Shown: positions 9,753 through 17,547, numbered from the stretch's first letter. The stretch is DNA of 35,066 nt from Rubrivivax sp. (GCA_020848515.1 JADLIA010000016.1:1-35066); one strand, 5' to 3'. Made by a program: numbers and translations. The notes: generated from the sequence alone by a model not told the origin.

Positions 9753-10340
9753 ATGAGCGCCACCCCCCCCGCTGCCGCCGGTGACGGCACCCTCGGCGCG
9801 CCACGGTCGCGCGCCGACCTGTTCTGGTCCTTCAGCTGGCTGGCACTGCAGGGCTTTGGCGGCGTGCTGGCGGTGGTGCAGCGCGAGCTGGTGGAGCGCA
9901 AGCGCTGGCTCACGCGCGAGCAGTTCGTCGAAGACTGGGCGGTGGCGCAGATCATGCCGGGCCCCAACGTGGTCAACCTGTCGCTGATGATCGGTGACCG
10001 CCATTTCGGCCTGTCGGGCGCGCTGGCGGCGCTGGCCGGCATGCTGACCCTGCCCACGCTGGCGGTCGTGCTGCTGGCTGCGCTCTACAGCAACGTCGCC
10101 GACGTCCCGCTGGTGCAGGGCGCACTGCGCGGCATGGGCGCGGTGGCGGCCGGGCTGATTCTGGGCACCGGCATCAAGCTGATCGGTGCGCTGCGCGCCA
10201 ACCCCCTGGGCATGCCGGCCTGCATCGGCCTGGCGCTGGCGACCTTCGTCGCCATCGGCCTGCTGCGGCTGCCGCTGGGGCCCGTGCTGCTGGTGCTGGG
10301 CGGCGCGGCCTGCGTCTGGGCCTGGAGGCGGCTGCCATGA
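9753..10340 (+). CDS. chromate transporter, N-terminal half (ChrA family)
   Basis: The 195-residue protein is one domain of the CHR family: an amphipathic start, WLALQGFGGVLAVVQRELVE, then the family AQIMPGPNVVNLS motif, and about five hydrophobic segments. Classic ChrA is a fusion of two such domains that exports chromate; here the halves are separate genes, as in known short-chain CHR pairs that work together. Substrate (chromate or another oxyanion) is inferred from the family. ATG 9753 is chosen over an upstream in-frame start because it gives the normal N-terminus. The second half overlaps it by 4 bp. Confidence 0.88.
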   Translation: MSATPPAAAGDGTLGAPRSRADLFWSFSWLALQGFGGVLAVVQRELVERKRWLTREQFVEDWAVAQIMPGPNVVNLSLMIGDRHFGLSGALAALAGMLTLPTLAVVLLAALYSNVADVPLVQGALRGMGAVAAGLILGTGIKLIGALRANPLGMPACIGLALATFVAIGLLRLPLGPVLLVLGGAACVWAWRRLP

Positions 10341-10939
10341 ACCCGGCCGACGCCCTGAGCGCGGCCGACTGGCTGACGCTGTGGCTGCATTTTCTGTCGC
10401 TGTCACTGCTGGCGGTGGGCGGCGCCATCACCACCGCGCCCGACATGCACCGCTACCTGGTGGGCTCGCAGCACTGGCTGAGCGATGCGCAGTTCAACGC
10501 CTCGATCGCCATCGCCCAGGCCGCGCCCGGGCCCAACGTGCTGTTCGTCGCCCTGGTGGGCTGGCACGTGGGGCTGAACGCCGGTGGCGGCCCCGCCGGC
10601 GGCTGGCACGCGCAGGGGCTGGCCCTGCTGGGTGCGGCGGTGGCCATGCTGGGCATTCTGCTGCCCTCGGGCGTGCTGACCTACAGCGCCACCCGCTGGG
10701 CGCACCAGCGGCGCGAGCTGCGCGCCGTGCGCGCGTTCAAGGCCGGCCTGGCGCCCATCGTGATCGCCCTGCTGATGGCCACCGGCTGGCTGCTGAGCAC
10801 CGCCCACGGCCAGCCGGCGCGCGACTGGCCACTGTGGCTGCTGACCGCCGCCACCACCGTGCTGGTGTGGCGCACCCGGCTGCACCTGCTGTGGCTGATC
10901 GGCGCCGGCGCGCTGCTGGGAATGCTGGGCTGGATCTGA
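10337..10939 (+). CDS. chromate transporter, second half (ChrA family)
   Basis: The 200-residue protein is the partner CHR domain: FLSLSLLAVGGAITTAPDM, then IAQAAPGPNVLFVALVG, and about six membrane segments. The ATGA overlap with the previous gene indicates translational coupling and equal production of the two halves. Together they should form one inner-membrane transporter of the CHR type, with the halves inserted in opposite orientation as proposed for other split pairs. The 259 bp downstream hold a repeat, a GC-rich imperfect hairpin around 11060-11115 and a terminator, but no gene. Confidence 0.88.
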   Translation: MNPADALSAADWLTLWLHFLSLSLLAVGGAITTAPDMHRYLVGSQHWLSDAQFNASIAIAQAAPGPNVLFVALVGWHVGLNAGGGPAGGWHAQGLALLGAAVAMLGILLPSGVLTYSATRWAHQRRELRAVRAFKAGLAPIVIALLMATGWLLSTAHGQPARDWPLWLLTAATTVLVWRTRLHLLWLIGAGALLGMLGWI

Positions 10940-10989
10940 AGGGCCCAGCCACGGGTACGCCGCGCTCACCATCCCCGGCCTGACGCGCC

Positions 10990-11032
10990 CACGACCCACG
11001 CGCCACGACCCATCGAAGCGCCGCGAGGTCAT
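10990..11032 (-). repeat. inverted-repeat partner B flanking chr genes
   Basis: The minus strand matches the element at 9688-9726 (ATGACCTCGC, GCGC, TCGATG, TGGCGCG in the same order), with two substitutions in the first 22 bases and one short gap. The two therefore form an imperfect inverted pair around the split chromate transporter genes. Confidence 0.45.
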
Positions 11033-11185
11033 CCGTCATCCTGGAAACGGCAGTTGGACGCGCCCGCCCGTGCCGTGATCGCCGCGCCATGCGGCGAGCG
11101 CGGTGCGGGCGGGGGCGTAGCGTGTTCACCCGGGAGGTGAAGTCCATCGCAGCCGCCAGACCCCGCATCGATGCGACCTGCCCAA

Positions 11186-11213
11186 AGTTGACAAGCGGTC
11201 AACTGTCGTTTTT
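11186..11213 (+). terminator. intrinsic terminator after chr genes
   Basis: AGTTGAC (11186-11192) pairs with GTCAACT (11198-11204) around AAGCG, followed by GTCG and five T at 11209-11213. On the plus strand this is a short intrinsic terminator. Its distal arm overlaps the stop codon of the convergent MBL-fold gene at 11199, so it may act in both directions. Confidence 0.6.
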
Positions 11214-12164
11214 AGGGTCTTTCGTCATCCGCGTCGACTGATCCAGCCAAACACCCAGCCCCTGCGCGTTCAACTCGATGTCGACCGCCAGCAGCTCGGC
11301 CAGGCGCTCCCGGCCACCGCGCCAACCGTGCTGCGCGGCGCGGCGGGCGTACAGCTCCAGCAGCCCGGCGCGCAGGCTCCGGTGGCGCTCGTCCGACGGC
11401 TGCGGCGCGGCGGCGTGGGCCAGCTCGACCATGGCGTCGAGCTGCGCGTGCAGATCCTGCGCCAGACGGGCGGGCGGCGCCACCGGTCCGTAGTGGGTCA
11501 GGCAGATGGCCGGCGGCTGCAGCGCCAGCAGGCGGTCGATCGAGCGGTGCAGTGCCGGCGGATCGAGCTCCACCGGCGAGGTGGTGGGCAGAATGAAGGC
11601 GCCCTGCTCGGTGTCGAATTCGCGGTAGGACACGCCAAAGGTGTCGCCGCTGAACACGCAGCCCGAGGCCAGGTCGTGGATGGCGTTGTGGTGGCGCGCG
11701 TGGCCGGGCGTGTCCAGGCACACCAGCGGGCGCCCGGCCAGCTCGACCACATGGCCGTCAGGCGCCGCCACCACGCGCTCGGCCGGCACCGGCAGCAGGC
11801 GGCCGTAGCTGCGCTGCATCTCGGCCTCGCCATACACGGCCGCCGCGCCCGCCCACAGGCGGCTGGGGTCGATCATGTGGCGCGCGCCGCGCGGGTGCAC
11901 CACCAGGCGCGCCTGCGGCAACTGGCGCAGCAGCTCGCCGGCGCCGCCGGCGTGGTCCAGATGCACGTGGGTCAGGATCAGCCAGTCCACGTCGCCCGGC
12001 GTCAACCCGGCCTGCGCGAGCGCCGCCAGCAGGTGTGGCACCGAATGGTTGACGCCGCAGTCGATGAAGGCACCGCGCCCGCGCTCGACGATCAGATAGG
12101 CCGCGTCCAGGTGCGGGCGCACGAAGCCGGTGTCGATGACGTGGATACCGTGGTCGAGGTTCAT
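11199..12164 (-). CDS. MBL-fold metallo-hydrolase
   Basis: The 321-residue protein has the metallo-beta-lactamase metal motif THVHLDHAGG (His66, His68, Asp70, His71), followed by PGHARHHNAI and SGDTFGVSYRE, which supply the remaining metal ligands of a dinuclear zinc centre. Beyond about residue 220 there is a helical tail with no recognised motif. Family members hydrolyse thioesters, lactones, phosphodiesters and others; nothing here fixes the substrate. ATG 12164 begins the family's first strand (IHVIDTGF); the upstream extension is low-complexity and unlikely. There is no signal peptide, so it is cytoplasmic. Confidence 0.85.
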   Translation of the reverse strand: MNLDHGIHVIDTGFVRPHLDAAYLIVERGRGAFIDCGVNHSVPHLLAALAQAGLTPGDVDWLILTHVHLDHAGGAGELLRQLPQARLVVHPRGARHMIDPSRLWAGAAAVYGEAEMQRSYGRLLPVPAERVVAAPDGHVVELAGRPLVCLDTPGHARHHNAIHDLASGCVFSGDTFGVSYREFDTEQGAFILPTTSPVELDPPALHRSIDRLLALQPPAICLTHYGPVAPPARLAQDLHAQLDAMVELAHAAAPQPSDERHRSLRAGLLELYARRAAQHGWRGGRERLAELLAVDIELNAQGLGVWLDQSTRMTKDPKNDS

Positions 12165-12283
12165 GCCCGCCACTGTACGGCCATCGCGACCGCTCGATCC
12201 GACCACCGGCGATTCCGTCCGCCTGGCGCCGCGCATGGAGGCCCGGCCGGGCCCCGGGCTTGGGAGACCTACCAACATGTGAA

Positions 12284-12299
12284 CTGCCTTGCAAGGCAG
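12284..12299. promoter_or_regulatory. 16-bp perfect palindrome
   Basis: CTGCCTTGCAAGGCAG is perfectly self-complementary with no loop. It lies in the 267-bp gap between the eptA stop (12432) and the MBL-fold start (12164), 120 bp upstream of the latter. It could be an operator for a dimeric regulator of the MBL gene or a recombination or insertion scar. No T-run follows, so a terminator is unlikely. Confidence 0.35.
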
Positions 12300-12431
12300 C
12301 CATGACCTGAGGCGCGCACGTCAGCAAGCGAAGATTCCTCCGTTGCGCGTGCCGTCACGCCGTACCGGCCTGAACCGCCCATGACCCAGGGAAACGCCCG
12401 GCGCAAGCGCAACCCACCCAACGCAAGTGAC

Positions 12432-14186
12432 TCAACGCGCGGCCAGCGCCACCCTGCGACAGTCGGCAAAGGCATCGAGCGCCCTTGTGTACGTGGGCGA
12501 CTGCACATCCAGCAGGCCCAGCATGGTGTGGTAGAGGTTGTCGTGCGTGAGCGGCGCATTGGCGCCGGCGCGCAGGCAGGCGTCCGACAAGCGCTCACGG
12601 CGCAGCAGGGCGTCATCGAGCCAGGCCACCATGGGCACATGCTTTTGCACGTCGGGCGCCATGTTGTAGGGCATGCCGTGCAGGAACAGACCGTATTCGC
12701 CCAGCGACTCGCCGTGGTCGCTCAGGTACAAGAGGCCCGTGTCGTAGCGCGCCGAGCGTGCCTGCAGCCAGTCTATGGTCTTGCCCAGGAAGAGGTCCGT
12801 TGCCGCGATGGAGTTGTCGTAGGCGTTGACCAGCTCCTGCTGGGCGCAATCGGCCAGCACCTCGGTGCGGCATTCGGGCAAAAAGCGCTTGGCGGCGCCG
12901 TGCGAGCGCTTGTGGTAGGCCGGCCCATGGCTGCCCATCTGGTGCAGCACCAGCAGCACGCCGCGCTCGCGCTGCGCCGCGGGCAAGGCGGCCAGGCGCG
13001 CGTCCAGGTCGTGCAGCAGGGCGTCGTCCCCGCATTCGCCACCGGGGCACAGGGCGGCCTGAGCATCGCGCGGCAGAGCCTCGGACGCGCTGGCATGCGC
13101 CACGCGATCGCACACCCCCTTGCAGCCGGACTGGTTGTCCAGCCACAGCACGGCCATGCCGGCGGTCTGGGCCACGTCCAGCAGGTTCTCGTATTCGTTG
13201 TCGCGCGACTCGAACGCGTCCTTGCCCAGCGGCGAGAACATGCAGGGCACGGAGGCCAGCGTGCTCGTGCCGCAGGAGCGCACCTCGCGCCAGCTCAGCA
13301 CGTCGCGGCGCGCGAGCTCGGGCGTGGTGTCGCGGCCATAGCCGTTGATGCCGAAATGGTCCGCGCGCGCCGTCTCTCCCACCACCAGCACGAACAGCAT
13401 GGGCCTGGCGCCCGCCGCATAGGATGTCCCCAGCGCGGCCCCCTGGGTCATGGGCACCAGGGTGCGGCTGCGCGCAAACACCGGCCGCAGGGCCGCCACG
13501 GGCGTCGAATACAGGCTGGCCAGCGGGTTCATCAGATAGCGCAGCTGCGGGTGGCTGCGCATCAGCGGCGCCAGGTCGCGTGCGGTGGCGGCCACCGTGC
13601 CTGCGGCCACGGCCAGGGCCAGCACCAGCATCACGAGGTTGCGCCACAGCTGGGCCAACGGCCCCATGGCCACAATGCGCACGCGCAGCAGCCACCAGCT
13701 GGGCAGCACGAGCACGGCCAGCACGGTCAGCAGCATGCGCAGGCTCAGCAGGTCGGCCGCCTCGCGGGCGTCGGTCTGCAGCACATTGGCCGCCATGCCC
13801 GGATCCATGACCACCTGGTAGGTCAGCATGTAGTACTGCGCCAGCGCAGCGACCAGCACCACCAGCCACCACAGCAGCCGCATGCCGCGCGCCCAGGCAA
13901 AAAAGGCAAAAATGGCCACCATGCCGCAGACGATGAGCACCGCCAGCGCCGCCATGGAGCGCAGGTACTGGCTGGGCGCGCCGCCAATGCGCATGATCTG
14001 CAGCCACAGCGGCCAGTTGGCCGCAAGCACCAGATAGAGCGACAGGCGCAGCACCAGCTGCTGGGCCGTCAAGGGCGTGGCCATCCAGGCGTCCACGCGG
14101 CGCAGCAAGGCCCGCAGGGGCTGGAGCAAATTGAAAGAGGTGGGAGAGGATGGGGAGCCGGTGTTGGCAGAGGCAAGACTGAGCAT
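12432..14186 (-). CDS. eptA: EptA/MCR family phosphoethanolamine transferase
   Basis: The 584-residue enzyme moves phosphoethanolamine from phosphatidylethanolamine to lipid A in the inner membrane, facing the periplasm. About five membrane helices fill residues 40-200, then comes a sulfatase-fold domain. By alignment to MCR-1, the key residues are present: Glu271 (GETARADH), acceptor Thr309 (SCGTSTLASVPC), Lys356, His415 and His420 (LHQMGSHGP), Asp490-His491 (SDHGES) and His503 (LHGMPY). Paired Cys for the periplasmic disulfides (305/315, 355/359, 380/385, 439/447) are also there. It lies 46 bp downstream of a PAP2 gene, with a two-component system divergent beyond. Such enzymes lower polymyxin binding; whether this one does cannot be read from sequence. 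An internal ATG at 14084 is an alternative start. Confidence 0.93.
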   Translation of the reverse strand: MLSLASANTGSPSSPTSFNLLQPLRALLRRVDAWMATPLTAQQLVLRLSLYLVLAANWPLWLQIMRIGGAPSQYLRSMAALAVLIVCGMVAIFAFFAWARGMRLLWWLVVLVAALAQYYMLTYQVVMDPGMAANVLQTDAREAADLLSLRMLLTVLAVLVLPSWWLLRVRIVAMGPLAQLWRNLVMLVLALAVAAGTVAATARDLAPLMRSHPQLRYLMNPLASLYSTPVAALRPVFARSRTLVPMTQGAALGTSYAAGARPMLFVLVVGETARADHFGINGYGRDTTPELARRDVLSWREVRSCGTSTLASVPCMFSPLGKDAFESRDNEYENLLDVAQTAGMAVLWLDNQSGCKGVCDRVAHASASEALPRDAQAALCPGGECGDDALLHDLDARLAALPAAQRERGVLLVLHQMGSHGPAYHKRSHGAAKRFLPECRTEVLADCAQQELVNAYDNSIAATDLFLGKTIDWLQARSARYDTGLLYLSDHGESLGEYGLFLHGMPYNMAPDVQKHVPMVAWLDDALLRRERLSDACLRAGANAPLTHDNLYHTMLGLLDVQSPTYTRALDAFADCRRVALAAR

Positions 14187-14207
14187 GGGCCCATCGTGCT
14201 GTCGTGC

Positions 14208-14224
14208 TCTGAAGGCTGGCTGAA
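14208..14224 (-). promoter_or_regulatory. candidate response-regulator site before eptA
   Basis: On the minus strand TTCAGC-N5-TTCAGA forms a direct repeat with an 11-bp period, the layout used by OmpR/PmrA-type regulators that bind side by side on one DNA face. Its near end lies 22 nt before the eptA ATG. A matching site precedes the PAP2 gene at almost the same distance. Confidence 0.45.
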
Positions 14225-14231
14225 CGAGGCG

Positions 14232-14248
14232 CTCAGGTTTCGTTCAGG
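14232..14248 (+). promoter_or_regulatory. second hexamer direct repeat, over PAP2 stop
   Basis: CTCAGG-N5-TTCAGG on the plus strand (extended TCAGGTTT repeated every 11 bp) lies just beyond the first eptA site in the opposite orientation and overlaps the PAP2 stop codon. It may be an extra half of the regulator binding region; it is also coding sequence (NLNET), so chance is possible. Confidence 0.3.
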
Positions 14249-14931
14249 TTTGTATCCCGCGCACGGGTTCTGCTGCGCCAGCGCTGCACGGCCTCGTCCA
14301 CCAGCAGGCCCAAGGCCCAGCAGAACCATGCCGTCCAGAGCGTGTGACTCATGTAGTGCGCGCCGCGCACCTGCTGCGACAGGCCCAGCGCGCAGCCCAG
14401 GACAAGGCTCGCCAACAACCAGCCGGTTGCCAGGCGCGGTACGGCGCGGCGCAGCACGAACCAGCCCGCCACGTAGCCGAACCCGGCCGATGCATGGCCC
14501 GCCGGAAAGCAATGGCCCGGGCCACCATCGCGCACGCCCCAGATCCAGTGCGACACATAGTGCGCCACACCGCCAAACTCCGCCAGGTCCCAGGGGCAGC
14601 TCGTCGTCGCCAGGCGCTTGAGCGCCGTGATGGACAGCATGGCCAGCGCCACGCTGAACGCGAGTTGGCGCCTGTCCGCCGCCCCCATGGTGCGCAGAAA
14701 CCCCCACGGCCGCCATGCGCCCCAGGCCAGCGCCAGCAGCGCCGCCATGCTGAGGGCGCGCGGCACCTCGTGCAGCAGCAGCACATAGCTTGGGTGGCTG
14801 CGCCAGGCAAAGCCCTGGGCCGAGCCGAACAGCCGCGCCAGCGGAAGATCCAGACCCGACGCATCCCACAGGAGCAGCGGCACGAGCGGCAGCAAGACAA
14901 GCGCCAGTCTGCGCCATAGAACATCGAACAT
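14233..14931 (-). CDS. PAP2 family phosphatase next to eptA
   Basis: The 232-residue membrane protein carries the PAP2 motifs: KRLATTSCPWDL for the first, CFPAGHASAGF for the second (PAGH in place of PSGH), and VRGAHYMSHTLWTAW for the third with the nucleophilic His. About six membrane helices surround them, with the active site facing the periplasm. Relatives act on lipid A phosphates, undecaprenyl pyrophosphate or phosphatidate. Next to a phosphoethanolamine transferase, which releases diacylglycerol, it may prepare or recycle lipid substrates; the same eptA-type plus PAP2 pairing is known from the mcr-1-pap2 element. It is transcribed ahead of eptA. The start at 14931 fits the first helix. 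Confidence 0.88.
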   Translation of the reverse strand: MFDVLWRRLALVLLPLVPLLLWDASGLDLPLARLFGSAQGFAWRSHPSYVLLLHEVPRALSMAALLALAWGAWRPWGFLRTMGAADRRQLAFSVALAMLSITALKRLATTSCPWDLAEFGGVAHYVSHWIWGVRDGGPGHCFPAGHASAGFGYVAGWFVLRRAVPRLATGWLLASLVLGCALGLSQQVRGAHYMSHTLWTAWFCWALGLLVDEAVQRWRSRTRARDTNLNET

Positions 14932-14953
14932 GGGCCCAAGCCTATGCCGCCAT

Positions 14954-14970
14954 CCTGAACGCGCCATGAA
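14954..14970 (-). promoter_or_regulatory. candidate response-regulator site, divergent promoter
   Basis: TTCATG-N5-TTCAGG on the minus strand is a direct repeat with an 11-bp period in the 87-bp gap between the divergent PAP2 and response-regulator genes. It ends 23 nt before the PAP2 ATG. On the plus strand it overlaps the place where a -35 box would stand 17 bp before a TACACT -10 candidate (14983-14988) for the regulator gene, which would fit autoregulation. Confidence 0.45.
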
Positions 14971-15018
14971 CGCCCCGCCCACTACACTTTCCGCATCGGA
15001 AAAATCTACGGAGTCCCC

Positions 15019-15690
15019 ATGCGTGTGCTGCTGGTCGAAGACGATCTGGCCCTGTCCGACGCCGTGTGCGGCTATCTGCGCGCCAAGGCCTTCGTGGTCG
15101 ATGCCACGGCCAGCCTGAGCGAGGCCGAGGCGGCGCTGCATGGCGCGCAATACGCGGCCGTGCTGCTCGACCTGCATCTGCCCGACGGCGACGGCCTGGC
15201 CCTGCTGCCCCAGTTGCGCGCGCTGCAGCAGCGCCCCATCGTCATCGTGCTCACCGCACGCGATCAGGTCAGCGACCGCATACGCGGCCTGGACGCGGGC
15301 GCGGACGACTACCTCATCAAGCCCTACGACCCCGGCGAGCTGCTTGCGCGGCTGCGCGCGGTGGAGCGCCGCCGCAGCGCGGCTGAGACTCCGGTGCTGG
15401 TGCTGGGCGACCTGCAGATCGACCTGGCGCGCGAGCAGGTGCGCCGCGCCAGCGTGCCCATTGCGCTGACGCAGAAGGAATGGGCCCTGCTGCGCGTGCT
15501 GGCCACGCGCCCCGGCCGCATCCACACGCGCGAAAACCTGCAGGACGCCCTCTACGGCTGGGGCGACGAGACCGACAGCAACACGCTGGAGGTGTTCATC
15601 AGCCGCCTGCGCCGCAAGCTCGGGCGCACGCACATCGAGACAGTGCGCGGCCTGGGCTATAGGCTGCACAGCGAGCCGGCCGCCGCATGA
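15019..15690 (+). CDS. OmpR-family response regulator (PmrA/QseB type)
   Basis: The 223-residue protein has a receiver domain with acidic residues Glu7-Asp8-Asp9, phospho-acceptor Asp51 (LLDLHLPDGDG), Thr79 and Lys101 (LIKPYDP). A C-terminal winged helix follows (LTQKEWALLRVLATRPGRIH, NTLEVFISRLRRKLG, VRGLGYRL). It should bind direct repeats as a dimer when phosphorylated by the kinase encoded next. Its neighbours are the PAP2 and eptA genes, the usual targets of PmrA-like regulators, and direct repeats of the right period lie before both. ATG 15019 has a GGAG ribosome site. It overlaps the kinase gene by 4 bp. Confidence 0.93.
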   Translation: MRVLLVEDDLALSDAVCGYLRAKAFVVDATASLSEAEAALHGAQYAAVLLDLHLPDGDGLALLPQLRALQQRPIVIVLTARDQVSDRIRGLDAGADDYLIKPYDPGELLARLRAVERRRSAAETPVLVLGDLQIDLAREQVRRASVPIALTQKEWALLRVLATRPGRIHTRENLQDALYGWGDETDSNTLEVFISRLRRKLGRTHIETVRGLGYRLHSEPAAA

Positions 15691-17099
15691 GGGCCAGCAC
15701 GCTCGCGCAACGCCTGACCAGGGCCCTGGTGCTGCGGCTGGCCCTGGTGTGGCTGCTGTGCGTGCTGGCCGTCGCCTATTACTTGAACCACGAGATCGAA
15801 GAGAACTTCGATGCCGAGCTGGCCGAGAGCGCGCACCGCATGTTCGACGTGGCCATGTTCCAGCTCCAGCGCGGCGCGCCGGCGGGTGCGGCGGGCCAGG
15901 CGCCGCGTGCTGATGCCGTGATCGCAGACGATCCGCTGTTTGCCGACGCGCCTCTCGTCTACCAGCTTGTCGACGCCCAGGGCCGGCTGCTGCTGCGCTC
16001 GCGTCAGGCGCCGGCGCAGGCGCTGGCCGTGCCGCTCGAGCCCGGCTTTCACGACACGAACCAATGGCGCGTGCATGTCGCGCAGCACCCGGAGCAGGCG
16101 CTTTTTTTTCTGCTGGCCGACCCATTGTCGGAGCGCAACCACGAATGGCGCGAGACGCTGCTGGTGCTGCTGGTGGCGGCCGTACTCGCGCTGGCGGCAC
16201 TGGCCTGGGCCCTGCCCGGCGTCGTCACGCGCGAGCTCGGGGTGCTGGAGCGGCTGCAGCGGCAAATCCGCCGGCGCGGCGGCGGCGACCTGCGGCCGCT
16301 GACGCTGACGGGCCTGCCGGCCGAACTGCGCGCCGTGGGCGAGGACGTGAACCTGTTGCTGCAGCGCCTGGACCAGGCGCTGGACGTGGAGCGCGCCCTG
16401 GCCGCCAACGCCGCGCACGAGCTGCGCACACCGCTGGCCACGGCCCGGCTGCGGCTGCAGACCGCGCTGGAGCATGGCCTGCACCGCGCAGACGTGCAGG
16501 CCGCGGTCGATGCGCTGCGCACCCTGAGCCAGCGCACCGAAAAGCTGTTGCAGCTCTCGCGCGCGGAATCCAGCGCCCCGCTCTCGCGCGAACCCGTCGA
16601 TCTGGTGCGGCTTGCCGCCACGGTGGCGCAGGAGTTCTGGCAGGACGAGCGCGCGGCCGACCGGCTGGAGTTGATAACGGCCACCGATGGGGAACATTGC
16701 ACGGCCCTGGGCGACTTCGACGCCCTGGCCATCGCCCTGCGCAACCTGGTGGAGAACGCGCTCCACTACGCGGCCCCGGGCCCGGTGGAGATCCTCGTCG
16801 GCCCCGGCCCCATGCTCGCGGTGCGCGACCACGGCCCCGGCGTGAGCGCGGACCGGCTCAAGTCCCTGCAGCAGCGCCATGTGCGCCAGAGTGCGGACCG
16901 CGCGGGCTACGGGCTGGGCCTGTCCATCGTGGCCACCATCGCAGCCAAGCACGATGCCCAGCTCACCTTGACATCACCCCTGCCGCACGAGAGCGGCGGC
17001 TTTGAGGCGCGCATGCAATGGACGGTGGCTACACCACCAGAACGCGCATCCAGTCGGGCAGCGGCGCCGCCTTCTGCGCCGGAAAGTCCACCCAGATGA
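15687..17099 (+). CDS. sensor histidine kinase (PmrB/QseC type)
   Basis: The 470-residue kinase has an N-terminal membrane helix (about 15-32), a periplasmic sensor region of about 120 residues with acidic clusters (EIEENFDAELAE), a second helix (about 157-178), a short linker, the H-box NAAHELRTPLATAR with phospho-acceptor His244, then an ATPase domain with N-box LRNLVENALHYA and G-boxes DHGPGV and GYGLGLSIV. The acidic periplasmic part could sense cations or cationic peptides, as in PmrB, but this is inference. The ATGA overlap with the regulator gene shows translational coupling. The last 20 or so residues after MQWTVA are low-complexity and run over an antisense gene remnant. Confidence 0.92.
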   Translation: MRASTLAQRLTRALVLRLALVWLLCVLAVAYYLNHEIEENFDAELAESAHRMFDVAMFQLQRGAPAGAAGQAPRADAVIADDPLFADAPLVYQLVDAQGRLLLRSRQAPAQALAVPLEPGFHDTNQWRVHVAQHPEQALFFLLADPLSERNHEWRETLLVLLVAAVLALAALAWALPGVVTRELGVLERLQRQIRRRGGGDLRPLTLTGLPAELRAVGEDVNLLLQRLDQALDVERALAANAAHELRTPLATARLRLQTALEHGLHRADVQAAVDALRTLSQRTEKLLQLSRAESSAPLSREPVDLVRLAATVAQEFWQDERAADRLELITATDGEHCTALGDFDALAIALRNLVENALHYAAPGPVEILVGPGPMLAVRDHGPGVSADRLKSLQQRHVRQSADRAGYGLGLSIVATIAAKHDAQLTLTSPLPHESGGFEARMQWTVATPPERASSRAAAPPSAPESPPR

Positions 17100-17172
17100 C
17101 CGTGGCGCCACCGGCGGCGGCCAGCACGCCAGGCCGGTCCACGCGTTCCATGGTGGTCCAGGCATCGACCGC
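17029..17172 (-). pseudogene. possible 3' remnant of a lost gene
   Basis: On the minus strand this frame reads VDAWTTMERVDRPGVLAAAG, then GATVIWVDFPAQKAAPLPDW, and ends at a stop at 17029. The composition looks like a genuine C-terminus, unlike the shadow frames nearby. Upstream it loses protein-like character and reaches a stop at 17212, with no start region or ribosome site. It overlaps the last 24 codons of the kinase. I do not recognise the family. It may be the tail of a gene cut by a rearrangement. Confidence 0.35.
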
Positions 17173-17507
17173 TATGAGACGAAGTGACCTTGGCCCTGTT
17201 TGGTGTGGTTCCTATTGATTCGCCCTTTCGGGGCGCCGGGGGATTCCATGGATTGCCGAACAGAACCGGGCACGCGCGGGCATGCTGATGACGGGTCAGT
17301 TTCTTGCGCCCCACGTCTTCCGGTGATGCCGCCACACGGTTCGCACAGCACCTGCGGAGTTCGCAAGCAACAAGCCCGCAGAACGCATCCACATCACCCA
17401 AAGCGGCACCGTGCTGGATCACCTGAGGGGATTCCCGCAAACCGATCAAGTTCCTGGCAGATTTGAGCAAACGGCCCACAAATTGCCGACAGGGATCAGG
17501 ATAAGAA
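17173..17507. other. 335-bp gap, no gene recognised
   Basis: Frames on both strands are short and lack recognisable motifs. A small hairpin, CGCCC/GGGCG with a TTTC loop region, lies around 17221-17236. The composition is less GC-rich than nearby genes. With the gene remnant on one side and a tRNA on the other it looks like a junction of past rearrangements, but no integrase, insertion-sequence end or duplicated tRNA tail is visible. Confidence 0.45.
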
Positions 17508-17538
17508 AAAGCCCGCTATCGTTTGCATAGCGGGCTTT
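17508..17538 (-). terminator. intrinsic terminator after tRNA-Ser
   Basis: AAAGCCCGCTAT (17508-17519) pairs perfectly with ATAGCGGGCTTT (17527-17538) around a 7-nt loop. On the minus strand it is followed by a T-rich run (TTTTTCTTAT), nine bases beyond the tRNA 3' end. This is a classic strong terminator. Confidence 0.92.
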
Positions 17539-17547
17539 CTTTGTCTG

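Noticed and set aside
15657-16952. Long minus-strand open frame across the histidine kinase
   Set aside because: The plus strand encodes a complete kinase with all catalytic boxes; the antisense product is low-complexity and has no start context.
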